IMG/VR virus record: IMGVR_UViG_3300030102_002684 | Location: 3,437-28,766 of that record | Strand: one strand, 5' to 3' | Source of the DNA: a virus | Length of the DNA stretch: 25,330 bases | Shown here: piece by piece, positions 1-9,286 of the stretch | How the letters are laid out: each line of letters opens with the position of its first letter | How positions within the stretch are numbered: position 1 is the first letter of the stretch | Made by a program: the position numbers and the translations under genes | The notes under the pieces: generated by a model | Databases searched by the model: none | Told to the model about the DNA's origin: nothing | What the model saw: only the letters and a program-made list of their open reading frames with translations

Positions 1-285
1 GTAATCAAACCTAGCAAGCTTGCGTATACCAAAACCGTAGCGATAATCAAAGTCGTAATAATCAGTACCATCGACTACAACTGGTGGCTCATATATATTT
101 CCGCTAGGATTAGTTCTTACAAAATAATCTTTAGGATTTTCTTTTGGGTTTTGTACATCGCCTGCTACATAAATACTACTGTATTTAAATATGTCTTCGT
201 ATATACTTTTAAATAAGTTTTTCTTATCTTGTGCATTACTTACAAATACACACAGGGCAAAAAGGACAGTTAAAATTTGTTTCAT
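1..285 (-). CDS. Secreted protein with signal peptide, C-terminal part cut by left edge
   Basis: The frame starts at the ATG at 283-285 and stays open to the left edge, giving 95 visible residues. It begins MKQILTVLFALCVFVSNAQ, a signal peptide that matches the preceding gene in design; the cysteine is not in a lipobox context. The mature part reads SIYEDIFKYSSIYVAGDVQ, then NPKENPKDYFVRTNPSG, and ends at the edge with DYRYGFGIRKLARFDY. The alternating aromatic pattern near the end could be the start of an outer-membrane-type or beta-rich fold. I have a weak memory of similar small secreted proteins near the tail genes of marine Bacteroidetes phages, with no known function. The start overlaps the preceding stop by one base (TAATG). 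Confidence 0.75.
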   Translation of the reverse strand, partial: MKQILTVLFALCVFVSNAQDKKNLFKSIYEDIFKYSSIYVAGDVQNPKENPKDYFVRTNPSGNIYEPPVVVDGTDYYDFDYRYGFGIRKLARFDY

Positions 286-512
286 TAGTCATTTTTTCTT
301 TTTTTACGTTGCTTTTGTTTTTTATTCCACTCATGTCGTAAATAAGCTTGTATAGTAATTTCTTTAGGTTCTACACAGTTATTTATTTTTGTTACTTTTA
401 CTCTATAAGCGTCTAACTTTTCTACTTTTACTTCTACACATTTTTTGATTTTAGCTTCTTGCGCGTTAGTTGTTAGTGTAAAAGCTAATAAAATTATAAT
501 TAATTGTTTCAT
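285..512 (-). CDS. Small secreted protein with signal peptide
   Basis: This 75-aa protein begins MKQLIIILLAFTLTTNAQ, a textbook signal peptide with a probable cut after NAQ, a form common in Flavobacteriia. The mature part of about 57 residues has two cysteines (KKCVEVKV and NNCVEPKE) that could form a disulfide in the periplasm. A strongly basic end follows (WNKKQKQRKKRKND). It overlaps the giant gene by ATGA and its own TAA overlaps the next ATG by one base (TAATG), so it is translated as part of the late operon. I do not recognise the family. A lysis accessory, a periplasmic inhibitor, or a factor in superinfection exclusion are possible, with nothing to choose between them. Confidence 0.72.
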   Translation of the reverse strand: MKQLIIILLAFTLTTNAQEAKIKKCVEVKVEKLDAYRVKVTKINNCVEPKEITIQAYLRHEWNKKQKQRKKRKND

Positions 513-3500
513 GGTTTTATATAATATTGAATTTCGCCACTGGGTCTTTCTACTTGTACATAATCAACACCTAATTTACCCGTTGGCTTATAATGATTTG
601 GTCCTGATAAGGGGATTTTTTTAGTAAATCCCTTACTTTTTATTTCTTTAACTTTCTTTTCGTAATTTTCTTTTACTTTTTCAGCATCTTTGTTTTCTTG
701 ATCTATAGTGCTTTGTCTTCCCCAATATGGTAAACCAAAGTTCCAACCGTTCCAACCCATTACTAAAGCAACTCGCTGCCACATTCTAGTTGACTCATCA
801 GAAGCTTGTCTTAAATTATTTACTTTTTGCAATACTCTATCTATAGGAGCATTAGTAGCAGCAGATATTATTTGAGCTACAGCTAAATAAGCTGGATTGT
901 CTAAGCTCCAACCTCTTTCTTTTATTTCTTTTCTATTAAAAGTAAATGTTCTAGCAGCTGTTTTAAGTTTTCTATATTTAGCGTCAACAACAGAGCTAAC
1001 ATCAAATACATCATCAGGTATATCTCTATAGTCTGGTTTCTTTTTAGTAGTTTCATCAGCTATACGCATTAATATATTCTTAGTTGTAGCTACTATAGCG
1101 CCACCAAAACCAAGACCAAATAATAATGAATCAGTCATACCGTTTGCAATGTTTGCTACTCTTTCTTTTTTTGTTAAGTTTTGTTCTTCTTCATCATCTT
1201 CAAAAGCTAAAGCAAATATAGCTTGCTGCAGCGCGTTAAACATTACGTTTTGTATACCTACATAATAAATAATACTAGATAAATTACTTAAATCACTTTC
1301 ACGCTGAGTCATACCAGGTTTTTTACGTCTATTGTAAAGATCTTGTATAGACTTTTTAGTTTTTCTATTAAACTGCATTGTAACGTTTTGAAACGACAAC
1401 AATATACGTCCAGCAAAACTAGCTTGTTGTGATGATATTTTGCTAGGATTACTTGACTGTTGTGTTTCTTCAGCTACTTGATAAAAATCTTCAAAAGCTT
1501 GTTGATCAGCTTCTGCTTCAGTATACAACTCACCTGTTTTTTCATTTACTCTTTTTAATAAAGCTTTTTTACGATTAATAAAAAATGTAGAACCACCAAG
1601 CGCAATAGCAAAACTATCCATTATTCTAGTAATAGCAAAACCTTTGTCTAACAAATAACTAAAAGCACCTTTAATACCACCTTTTTTAGCAGCATCAGCG
1701 AGTTCTGCTTCGTTAACATTTATTTTTAATCCATCACGTCTATTTACTAGATAATCAGAGTTCATTAACCTCATAAATGTTGGCCACATTTCTTTACTAG
1801 CAAATGCTTTAGCGGCGTTATATATATTATTATCACCCCAATTTATGAAATTTACCGTAGATAATGTTTGTAATAAACCAGATCTCATGTTTAAGAACAT
1901 TACGTTTGCCACAGAAGCATTTAACCAGTCTAACATTTCATTAACTAAACTAGCACCTGCACCAACAATTACAGGTCTGTTATTACCAGACTTCATTCTA
2001 CGTAATGAATCTTTTAAAGCCTCTACATATTTGCTTCCATAAATAGCTTCAAGCTTGTTAAACATTTCAGGAGTAAATATAGCATCAGCATTTTCGTTAA
2101 ACTCTTTCATTAACTGAGCTCTAAAAGAAGTATCTAAACCGTCTAGTATATCATTTTTAATACTACCACCTAACCAATTTTTTCCTGGAGCTGGATAATC
2201 TTTACTTTTTTGAATTAATTGTAATTCATCTGCAAATATATTTAATTCCGGATCTGCTTCAACGGCTTTAACAAGTCTATTTATATCTCGTTTAGACATG
2301 TCTGGTATTTCCATACCTTGTTTATTCCATATATAAACTCTTACAGCTTGTTCTTTGTTAAATGGTCCTCCATCTATTTCTTTTAGTAATGGATTAGCAA
2401 AACTTAGCTTACTACCTTTTAATGTTGGAAACTTGCTTCTTAATGCTGCAAAATCTCTAGCTACAGATACCTTAGCTGATAACAGTTGTTGCTCAGCTCT
2501 ATCATATACATCTACTAAATTATCTTTTATAAACTTTAAATGTTTATTACCTTGTTCGCCTTTACCAACAATAGCATACATTAAACCTAAAAAATCATCA
2601 GCTGATGGTGTTATTGTAAACTGTCTAGCAAATCTTTTTATAAAGCCACCGTCTTTTTTCTTTCCTTCTAATCTTGCTCTTGCTGTAGAGTATTGTTTAA
2701 ATTTACCTACACCTGTAACTTCTTCTATTTGCTTATTAAAATCTTCATTTAATTTTCTAGCTTTACTTTCCTTAGCTTGTTGTACATCATTTTTAACATC
2801 AACAGCATCTAAAACTTGTTTAACAGCTTCTACGTTTGCAAATGAATCATCTGCAAAATAAAAATCATTATATCCTTCAGCTGTTTTGTTTAATACCCAA
2901 TCAACTTTAGCTTGTGGTGAGCCATCTTCTAAACCTGTTATATTTTTTAAAGGTATGTTTATACCTATACTTTTTAAAAATTGCTGTATTGCAGGACCAG
3001 CAGCGTTTGGTCTTGCGGTTAAAACAAATATATCACCTGAACCAAATTTGCCTTGACGTTTTCTAGCTAGATCAGCTAATGGACCTTGTTTTGTATCTGC
3101 TGCAACTTTTTCAAAATTACTAAAATCAAAAGTAGCACCAGCCTCGGTGAGATTACCAGCTTCTCTTGCAAATTCTGCAGCGCTTATTTCTGTTACTTTA
3201 CCATCACGATCAGTAACTATAACTTTTTCTTTAGTCTTAGCCAATGTATCATCAAAATCAAACACGCTAATACCTTTTTGCTCAGGATTAATTTTAGCAG
3301 CATTTTCTTTTGTTTTTAATGAATTAATCATAACATTTTTTTGCTGCTCACTAGTCATGTTTTCTGTAACTATCGGCGTGCCTATACCTTTAGCAAATTC
3401 TCTGGCTCTACTATTTTTAGCCTGTTGTACAGGTATACTTTTCTTTAATCGTGTTTTAGCTTGATTAATATCAAAGTCACTATCTTGCGCTACTTTAAGT

Positions 3501-6500
3501 AGTAATTCATTTTGATAATTTACAGATTCTGGATTATTCCACTCTGATTCTGGCAAAGGTAATCCCATTATTTCAGCAATTGGTTTACCTGTTTTTAAAT
3601 CAGTAATTGTATTTAAATTTATACCAGCAGCAGCTAACCTTACAAAACCTACATTTGGAGTAAAAATACTTGTGCCTTCAGGTATTTTAGCATCTAAACC
3701 TGCTTTATCTAATAAATAGTCAGATTTATTTGATAATTGCACTTGAACAGCATTCGCCTCAATAGCATCCATTATAATATCACTAGCGTTGTTTTTATAA
3801 CCCCAAAGCATTGCAGCTCCAAGTGATGATACTGGTGGTGAGTGCTCTTCTATAGCTCCTTTACCTTTACTTTTTCTTTTACCACCTTCAGCTGCTTCAA
3901 ATTTATTAGACACAGCAGTAAATGGTATAGCTATTTTTAATATACCATTACTAGACTGATAAGCAGATGAAATCATTAACGCAGCATCATTCATTGGTAT
4001 AGTTTTGTTTTGAACACCGTCATTAATAACTTTGTTCATAAACTTCAAAGCGTCCATGTTAATTTTTTCTTGCTCAGCTACAGTTCTTCCGTTATCTAAC
4101 TTTGTATTCCTATTTATCCTAGTTCCTTTAGGTATAGTAATTCTTTGAACATTGTTAAAATTATCTACATTACTTGCGTCATATAAATCATTATTAGCAT
4201 TAGCTACTGCTTTAGCTTCTTTATAAGCAGGATCGCTTTTACCGTAATATAAATCACCTTTTCTAGCAGCCCAATCTGTTCTAGCACTTAGTTTACCGCC
4301 TTTAGTTTTAGTATTAAAATACTGACCATCAGTAGTAACAGCGTATTGTATAGGATTTGCTATACCTGCTTCTATAGCTTTTGCTCTAGTAGGAAATTTA
4401 CGGTTACGATTACCATAAGCCATTTTTCTACCAAAATTAGCTAATTGCAGTTTATCAAACATAGGTCCAGGTATTTTACCTTTTTCAATTGTTTTAAGCA
4501 TATCAGCTTGTCTCGCTTTTCTATTTGAATCGTTGACAGTTACATCGCTTTTTATTTTAAGACTTTCTCTAACTTTAGCTATATCCCTAAGTTCCATTAT
4601 TTTTGAAACATTTTCAGGATTTATTTGATCTATGGTTTTTTGTGGTTGTATTTTTACTTCTGTTTTTGCAGTAGATCTTTTAGATGTTTTAGGAGTTTTT
4701 CTAGCTTTACTGAACTTAGCACCACCGGCTTTTCTTGAAGCAGGATCAGGATTAGCTGTTTCTAAAATACGATTACGTATATGCAGTGATAACAAACCTC
4801 TAATAGTACCAACTTTAGCACTATCTCTATAAATCTTTTTTGTTTGTGGTATTTTAATAAGATCTTTATAATCTTTTAAAGTACCTGTTTTTTTACCGTC
4901 AGTATACAAAGCTTTTTTAACATTAAGTGGTATAAATGTACCTTTACCACTAGCATCTAATGCTTCAGGTAATCTATTAAAATCAGCTTGAGCATTTTTA
5001 TCTAAAAAAACTTTAGCATTTCTTAAACCAGCTTCGTCAGTTACGGAAAAAGTTTGAGATTTATCTGTTAATCTATTAGGATTAGTTATTCCTAACATTT
5101 CTGTATACACCTCTGCAACTTCTTTTGGTATATTTCTAGTTTCAGCTAACTTTACATCTGTTCTACCTGGATATGATTCTTGAACTGCTTCTGTTATTCT
5201 AGTTTCTAATCCAGCTTTATCTGTGTTTACTCTTTGTAATATTTCATCAGAATATGTAGTAGTTTCACTTGGTGTAGGTTTAGTTGTTTCAACTTCAGCA
5301 GTTTCTACTTGTGTAACTGTACCACCAGTAATATCTGGGTTTACTTCAATACCAGCTTTTACTTCATCAACTATAGCCGCGTCAATTTCAGGTTTTCTTT
5401 TTGAAAATGTTTCTTGCATATACGTGCTAACTTGAGCAGCTGCAGATCCACCTTCAGGATCTAATGAAAAACCTTGCAGCGCACTAGTATTTCTTGGTGG
5501 ATATTTTATAGAGCCAGTTTCTACAACTCCAGAACCTTTAAATTCACCAATTAATTGATCTAAAACGATTCTTTTAGCAGCATCCATTTCAGCTTCGCTG
5601 TTGATGTTTAAATTTTTACTTATTAAAGGCCAGTTTTTTTCTAACAAAGCTTGAGCCAGTGGTATTGCCACCGCTTTATTTTCTTTATTTTGTGAAAGTT
5701 CAGATATTAATCCTTGTTGTAAAATATTATTAGGTGTTTCCATGTAAGGATCAGCTAATTCTCTTAATTCTCTAGCTCTAGACTCTCTATTTGTTTGACC
5801 CGTAGCAATACCTCTTCTCGATGCTCTAGTTACTATTTCGCCTTCTGCTGATCCTTCTAATAGTTTTCTTTGAGCCCTGTTTAATTTTCCTTTTTCTATA
5901 CTTTTATTATAGTCTTTTAAGAAATTAACTACATCTTTACCTTCGTTAAATCTTATATTTTTAATTCCCATAGACTGCAATAGTCTTCTGAGCATGTCTT
6001 TAAAACCTTGTATAGCACCTTCATTTAATTGTATATCACCTCTAGCTAAACCATCAGCAAATAATATTAATGCTTCTTCAGAAAACTCAGTTGAAGGCTT
6101 GTCTAAATATTGCATTAAATTTTGACCATATTCAGAATCTAAATCTATACCTTCTACATCTATAGACTGTAGATACTTATTCATTTCAGTTTGCATTTCA
6201 GTAGCAACTTCTGGATTAGCGTCTAAAGTTTTCTTTAAAACACTATGTAAAAATTCATGAGCACCTACATTTACATTACCTACAAATCCACTTTTACCAG
6301 CTGCTACTTCATTGTTTATAAGTAAAACTTCTTTTCCAGTTTTTTCATTTACCATTTGTACACCATGACTATTACTAGCTGCTGCTTTAGTATAACCTTC
6401 TTTTTCTAATTGATCTGCTATTTCTTGAGCTTCTTTAGCGCTTTGCACATCTCTAAACTCAATCATAGGATTTCCATCAGAATCTTTTGGCCCAACGTCT

Positions 6501-9280
6501 GATATTATTTTTCTTACATTACCAGAGGTATTATATAATTTTTGCTCTGCTACTACGTCTCTTAGCTGCTTTTTAACTTCTTTTAATCTTGCTTCTTGCT
6601 CTACTGTTAAATCTGAATCATCTATTTGTTTTATTTCTCGCTGAAGTTTGTTTCGCTCAACCATTAAGTCAAGCTGTCTAGTTCTAACGCTTTGATCTGC
6701 ATTAGCATCTATTTTTAAACCTGCATTACGAGTATCAGCTAACGTTTGTGATTCTTCTTTATATTCAGCTTCAGTTATTTGTTCATTAGCAAGTTTAGTA
6801 TCTAAATTAGTTTGAGCTGAATCAAAATATTTTTCTACTTCTATAGCAAATTTACCATATTTAGAATCTGGTGCAAATTTAATAGCTACATCTCGCGATA
6901 CATTTCTTATTTCAACAGCTGTTTGAGTAGCTACACTGCTTGCAAATGGTATCATTACACCTACTACACCACCAGCTTTTCCAGCTTCTAAAGAAGCGCC
7001 CCAGTCTAGTTGTTCAGTCATAGAACCTCCTCCTTGCAAACCAGTACTTATTTGCCCTAATACTTCCTGTGAAAATTCTGTAGCAAACTCTGTTAATCCC
7101 GCTTCACCTTTACGTAAGGCAGATCTTAATAATGCTTCACCACTATCTTTCCAAGATCCTTTATAAAAAGATACTAAACCACCTTTTCCTAAACCTAAAG
7201 CCTCTTCTGTTTTTGATAGTATTTTATTAGCACCTATTTGTTCTGCAAGCGTCATAACACCAGCAAACGCCGCAGACGTAGCCATATTAGCATGTTTTCC
7301 TTCTTCTAATGCTTTTATTTCAAAAGCTCTTCTTTCTTCTGGGGTCATAGAGTTTAGATCAATGCCCATTGCTTTAGCATCTTTTTGTATACCTTCTTGA
7401 TATGCAGACCAATAATTATCTCCATACATTTGAGTAAACATTGCCGCTGTTCCTAAACCTGCTAAAACAGGATTACCAGTAAGTGTACCACCCACAGCTA
7501 AACCAATTTGAGGTAAAGCTTCTGCTGTTACAAATACAGCATCTTGAAAACTAATACCATCAGATAAATCAGCTGACTTAAACAAACTAGTAAGCTGTTC
7601 ATCTTCTTTAATACTATCAAATAAATTTTCTACATCTTTTTTTTGCTCCATTAATTCTAATAAAGGAGTCATTATTTTTCCACCATCAACGTATTCTTTA
7701 TTTTTAAGTTTTTCCCCTTCTTCAGCAGATATTTCACCGCTTCTAACTCTTTCATTTATCTTATCTATTTCACGTTGAGCTATTCTTACGCCTTTAGCTT
7801 CTACACTAGCTAGTGCTTTTTTACCGGACGAATATATATTAAGACCTCCTTTTGCAACACCTTCAATTAAATTAGCTAAAGTATCATTAAAAGGTATAAA
7901 ATCATTTTCACTTCCTCTTAACGCATCTGTACGGCTAAGAAAATAATTTTGAGATCTTTGATAAGCTGTACTGGTTTGAGACATAGCTCTATCCATAACT
8001 GTACCTAAATCAGTTAATCTTTGTTTATAAAGATTAGAGCCTTCAAACTTGTCTAAAGTTATACTTCTTGCATATGCCTCTAGATCAGCATTAGCCGCGT
8101 CAACACCTTCTTTAGTTGTTAAGTCGTATTTATTACTAGCTAAAAGCTCGTTTTCATATTTTTTTATATCAGCGGCAGCGGCTTTTTGAATAGAATCCCA
8201 AGCTGTAGACAAAATTTCATCATTCATAACAAACTCCCTATATGATTCTTTCATGGTGTTATCTAAATCATCTTGATTTGATATACCTGAGAAATCATCT
8301 GGTAAATAAGTTAAAGCTTTTTGTAAAGCTGGCTCAGAAACTTTTGAAGCTTTTCTTACTTCAATTCTTGTTTTACCACTACCAATTATATTTTCTTTTG
8401 TTTTATCAGCTTTTTTACTTTTGCTTTCGTTATAAGGAGCTATTAATTCACCTCTTTGTGATCTTAATTCATTTATTTTAGTTAATGTTTGATCATATTT
8501 GGTTTTCATATTACCATAAGGCATGCCTGTTTTTTGATTTGTCATACCTCGTAATGATGATGTAAGAGATTCAAGATTGTCTTCAATCTCCATAAATTTT
8601 TTGTAATTATTAAAATCTTCGTCACTATCAAATCTTGCTCTAACGTCTTCTTCGTTCATTGTAGACCAAGTTACAGAGTTATCTCGCCACTCATCTTCAA
8701 TATTTTGAATAACCACTTCTTCATCAAATTCTTCTATTAATGGTGCTGGTTTAATTTTTGATTGAGCTTCTAGTTTTTGTTGAGTAGTTAAATTAGGATC
8801 TTCACTTATTTTTTTAGTAGCTTCAAGAAAGTTTTTATTTTCTTGATCATATTGAAATTTTAATAATTCCTTATCTTGTTGCATTTGTTCAGCTCTTTCA
8901 GCTTCTTCATCAAAGTCAAAAATACCAAAAGTAATCATGTCAGCGAAAGCATCATAACCACCTGAAGTATCTACATCAGCATAACTTTGATCAGTTCTAG
9001 TATTAGCATTTAACCAAGCTACTTTTTCTTCGTTAGTAGCATTAGCAGCTTGATTATATAAATCTTCTTCTTCATCACTCATAAATGCAGAACGTTTAAG
9101 AGCAGGGTTATATCTTGCGTATAAAACATCTACTTGGTTTTGCTCTGGAGTAGATTCAACTTCTTCTACTTCTTCAACTTCAGGTTGAGGATTTTCTGCT
9201 CGCCACGCTCTAAGCCTTTCATCTTTTTCATCAGGTGTTAGATTTTGAGGCAAGGATAGCGAAAATTCTAATTCTGTCAT
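509..9280 (-). CDS. Giant polyvalent ejection/cargo protein with metallopeptidase-like and HAD-phosphatase domains
   Basis: This 2923-aa protein fills about a third of the window. Residues 1-330 are acidic and helical. About 583-620, 660-690 and 765-790 are hydrophobic and glycine-rich. HEFLH at 1008-1012 with glutamates near 1068-1069 resembles a zinc metallopeptidase. About 1500-1550 is basic linker. About 1560-1990 is an uncharacterised region with a histidine-containing motif (AIEEHSPPVSSLGAAMLW). About 2003-2165 is a HAD domain with D2008, D2010, T2012, T2088, K2125 and D2144-D2145. The C-terminal 700 residues are helical (MLDWLNASVANVMFLNMRSG, about 2445) with hydrophobic segments near 2663-2694 and 2717-2740. 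Such mosaics are known as large polyvalent or cargo proteins, packed in the head and injected. T7 gp16, by comparison, is about 1300 aa. Its TGA overlaps the next ATG (ATGA). The role is inferred; the motifs are seen directly. Confidence 0.82.
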   Translation of the reverse strand: MTELEFSLSLPQNLTPDEKDERLRAWRAENPQPEVEEVEEVESTPEQNQVDVLYARYNPALKRSAFMSDEEEDLYNQAANATNEEKVAWLNANTRTDQSYADVDTSGGYDAFADMITFGIFDFDEEAERAEQMQQDKELLKFQYDQENKNFLEATKKISEDPNLTTQQKLEAQSKIKPAPLIEEFDEEVVIQNIEDEWRDNSVTWSTMNEEDVRARFDSDEDFNNYKKFMEIEDNLESLTSSLRGMTNQKTGMPYGNMKTKYDQTLTKINELRSQRGELIAPYNESKSKKADKTKENIIGSGKTRIEVRKASKVSEPALQKALTYLPDDFSGISNQDDLDNTMKESYREFVMNDEILSTAWDSIQKAAAADIKKYENELLASNKYDLTTKEGVDAANADLEAYARSITLDKFEGSNLYKQRLTDLGTVMDRAMSQTSTAYQRSQNYFLSRTDALRGSENDFIPFNDTLANLIEGVAKGGLNIYSSGKKALASVEAKGVRIAQREIDKINERVRSGEISAEEGEKLKNKEYVDGGKIMTPLLELMEQKKDVENLFDSIKEDEQLTSLFKSADLSDGISFQDAVFVTAEALPQIGLAVGGTLTGNPVLAGLGTAAMFTQMYGDNYWSAYQEGIQKDAKAMGIDLNSMTPEERRAFEIKALEEGKHANMATSAAFAGVMTLAEQIGANKILSKTEEALGLGKGGLVSFYKGSWKDSGEALLRSALRKGEAGLTEFATEFSQEVLGQISTGLQGGGSMTEQLDWGASLEAGKAGGVVGVMIPFASSVATQTAVEIRNVSRDVAIKFAPDSKYGKFAIEVEKYFDSAQTNLDTKLANEQITEAEYKEESQTLADTRNAGLKIDANADQSVRTRQLDLMVERNKLQREIKQIDDSDLTVEQEARLKEVKKQLRDVVAEQKLYNTSGNVRKIISDVGPKDSDGNPMIEFRDVQSAKEAQEIADQLEKEGYTKAAASNSHGVQMVNEKTGKEVLLINNEVAAGKSGFVGNVNVGAHEFLHSVLKKTLDANPEVATEMQTEMNKYLQSIDVEGIDLDSEYGQNLMQYLDKPSTEFSEEALILFADGLARGDIQLNEGAIQGFKDMLRRLLQSMGIKNIRFNEGKDVVNFLKDYNKSIEKGKLNRAQRKLLEGSAEGEIVTRASRRGIATGQTNRESRARELRELADPYMETPNNILQQGLISELSQNKENKAVAIPLAQALLEKNWPLISKNLNINSEAEMDAAKRIVLDQLIGEFKGSGVVETGSIKYPPRNTSALQGFSLDPEGGSAAAQVSTYMQETFSKRKPEIDAAIVDEVKAGIEVNPDITGGTVTQVETAEVETTKPTPSETTTYSDEILQRVNTDKAGLETRITEAVQESYPGRTDVKLAETRNIPKEVAEVYTEMLGITNPNRLTDKSQTFSVTDEAGLRNAKVFLDKNAQADFNRLPEALDASGKGTFIPLNVKKALYTDGKKTGTLKDYKDLIKIPQTKKIYRDSAKVGTIRGLLSLHIRNRILETANPDPASRKAGGAKFSKARKTPKTSKRSTAKTEVKIQPQKTIDQINPENVSKIMELRDIAKVRESLKIKSDVTVNDSNRKARQADMLKTIEKGKIPGPMFDKLQLANFGRKMAYGNRNRKFPTRAKAIEAGIANPIQYAVTTDGQYFNTKTKGGKLSARTDWAARKGDLYYGKSDPAYKEAKAVANANNDLYDASNVDNFNNVQRITIPKGTRINRNTKLDNGRTVAEQEKINMDALKFMNKVINDGVQNKTIPMNDAALMISSAYQSSNGILKIAIPFTAVSNKFEAAEGGKRKSKGKGAIEEHSPPVSSLGAAMLWGYKNNASDIIMDAIEANAVQVQLSNKSDYLLDKAGLDAKIPEGTSIFTPNVGFVRLAAAGINLNTITDLKTGKPIAEIMGLPLPESEWNNPESVNYQNELLLKVAQDSDFDINQAKTRLKKSIPVQQAKNSRAREFAKGIGTPIVTENMTSEQQKNVMINSLKTKENAAKINPEQKGISVFDFDDTLAKTKEKVIVTDRDGKVTEISAAEFAREAGNLTEAGATFDFSNFEKVAADTKQGPLADLARKRQGKFGSGDIFVLTARPNAAGPAIQQFLKSIGINIPLKNITGLEDGSPQAKVDWVLNKTAEGYNDFYFADDSFANVEAVKQVLDAVDVKNDVQQAKESKARKLNEDFNKQIEEVTGVGKFKQYSTARARLEGKKKDGGFIKRFARQFTITPSADDFLGLMYAIVGKGEQGNKHLKFIKDNLVDVYDRAEQQLLSAKVSVARDFAALRSKFPTLKGSKLSFANPLLKEIDGGPFNKEQAVRVYIWNKQGMEIPDMSKRDINRLVKAVEADPELNIFADELQLIQKSKDYPAPGKNWLGGSIKNDILDGLDTSFRAQLMKEFNENADAIFTPEMFNKLEAIYGSKYVEALKDSLRRMKSGNNRPVIVGAGASLVNEMLDWLNASVANVMFLNMRSGLLQTLSTVNFINWGDNNIYNAAKAFASKEMWPTFMRLMNSDYLVNRRDGLKINVNEAELADAAKKGGIKGAFSYLLDKGFAITRIMDSFAIALGGSTFFINRKKALLKRVNEKTGELYTEAEADQQAFEDFYQVAEETQQSSNPSKISSQQASFAGRILLSFQNVTMQFNRKTKKSIQDLYNRRKKPGMTQRESDLSNLSSIIYYVGIQNVMFNALQQAIFALAFEDDEEEQNLTKKERVANIANGMTDSLLFGLGFGGAIVATTKNILMRIADETTKKKPDYRDIPDDVFDVSSVVDAKYRKLKTAARTFTFNRKEIKERGWSLDNPAYLAVAQIISAATNAPIDRVLQKVNNLRQASDESTRMWQRVALVMGWNGWNFGLPYWGRQSTIDQENKDAEKVKENYEKKVKEIKSKGFTKKIPLSGPNHYKPTGKLGVDYVQVERPSGEIQYYIKP

Positions 9281-9286
9281 TTAATT

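Noticed and set aside
2355-2861. 168-residue plus-strand ORF and other plus-strand ORFs (for example 3147-3464, 4632-4832, 13952-14236, 22100-22348)
   Set aside because: Each lies fully inside a minus-strand gene with clear domains or tight operon spacing. Their products are low in complexity and rich in S, L, F and C, as expected from antisense reading of this AT-rich DNA.
9281-9286. Promoter elements of the Bacteroidota type (TTTG and TAnnTTTG) in the gaps
   Set aside because: The gaps are mostly under 30 bases and fully A/T-rich. No convincing pair with correct spacing was found, so no promoter is called.
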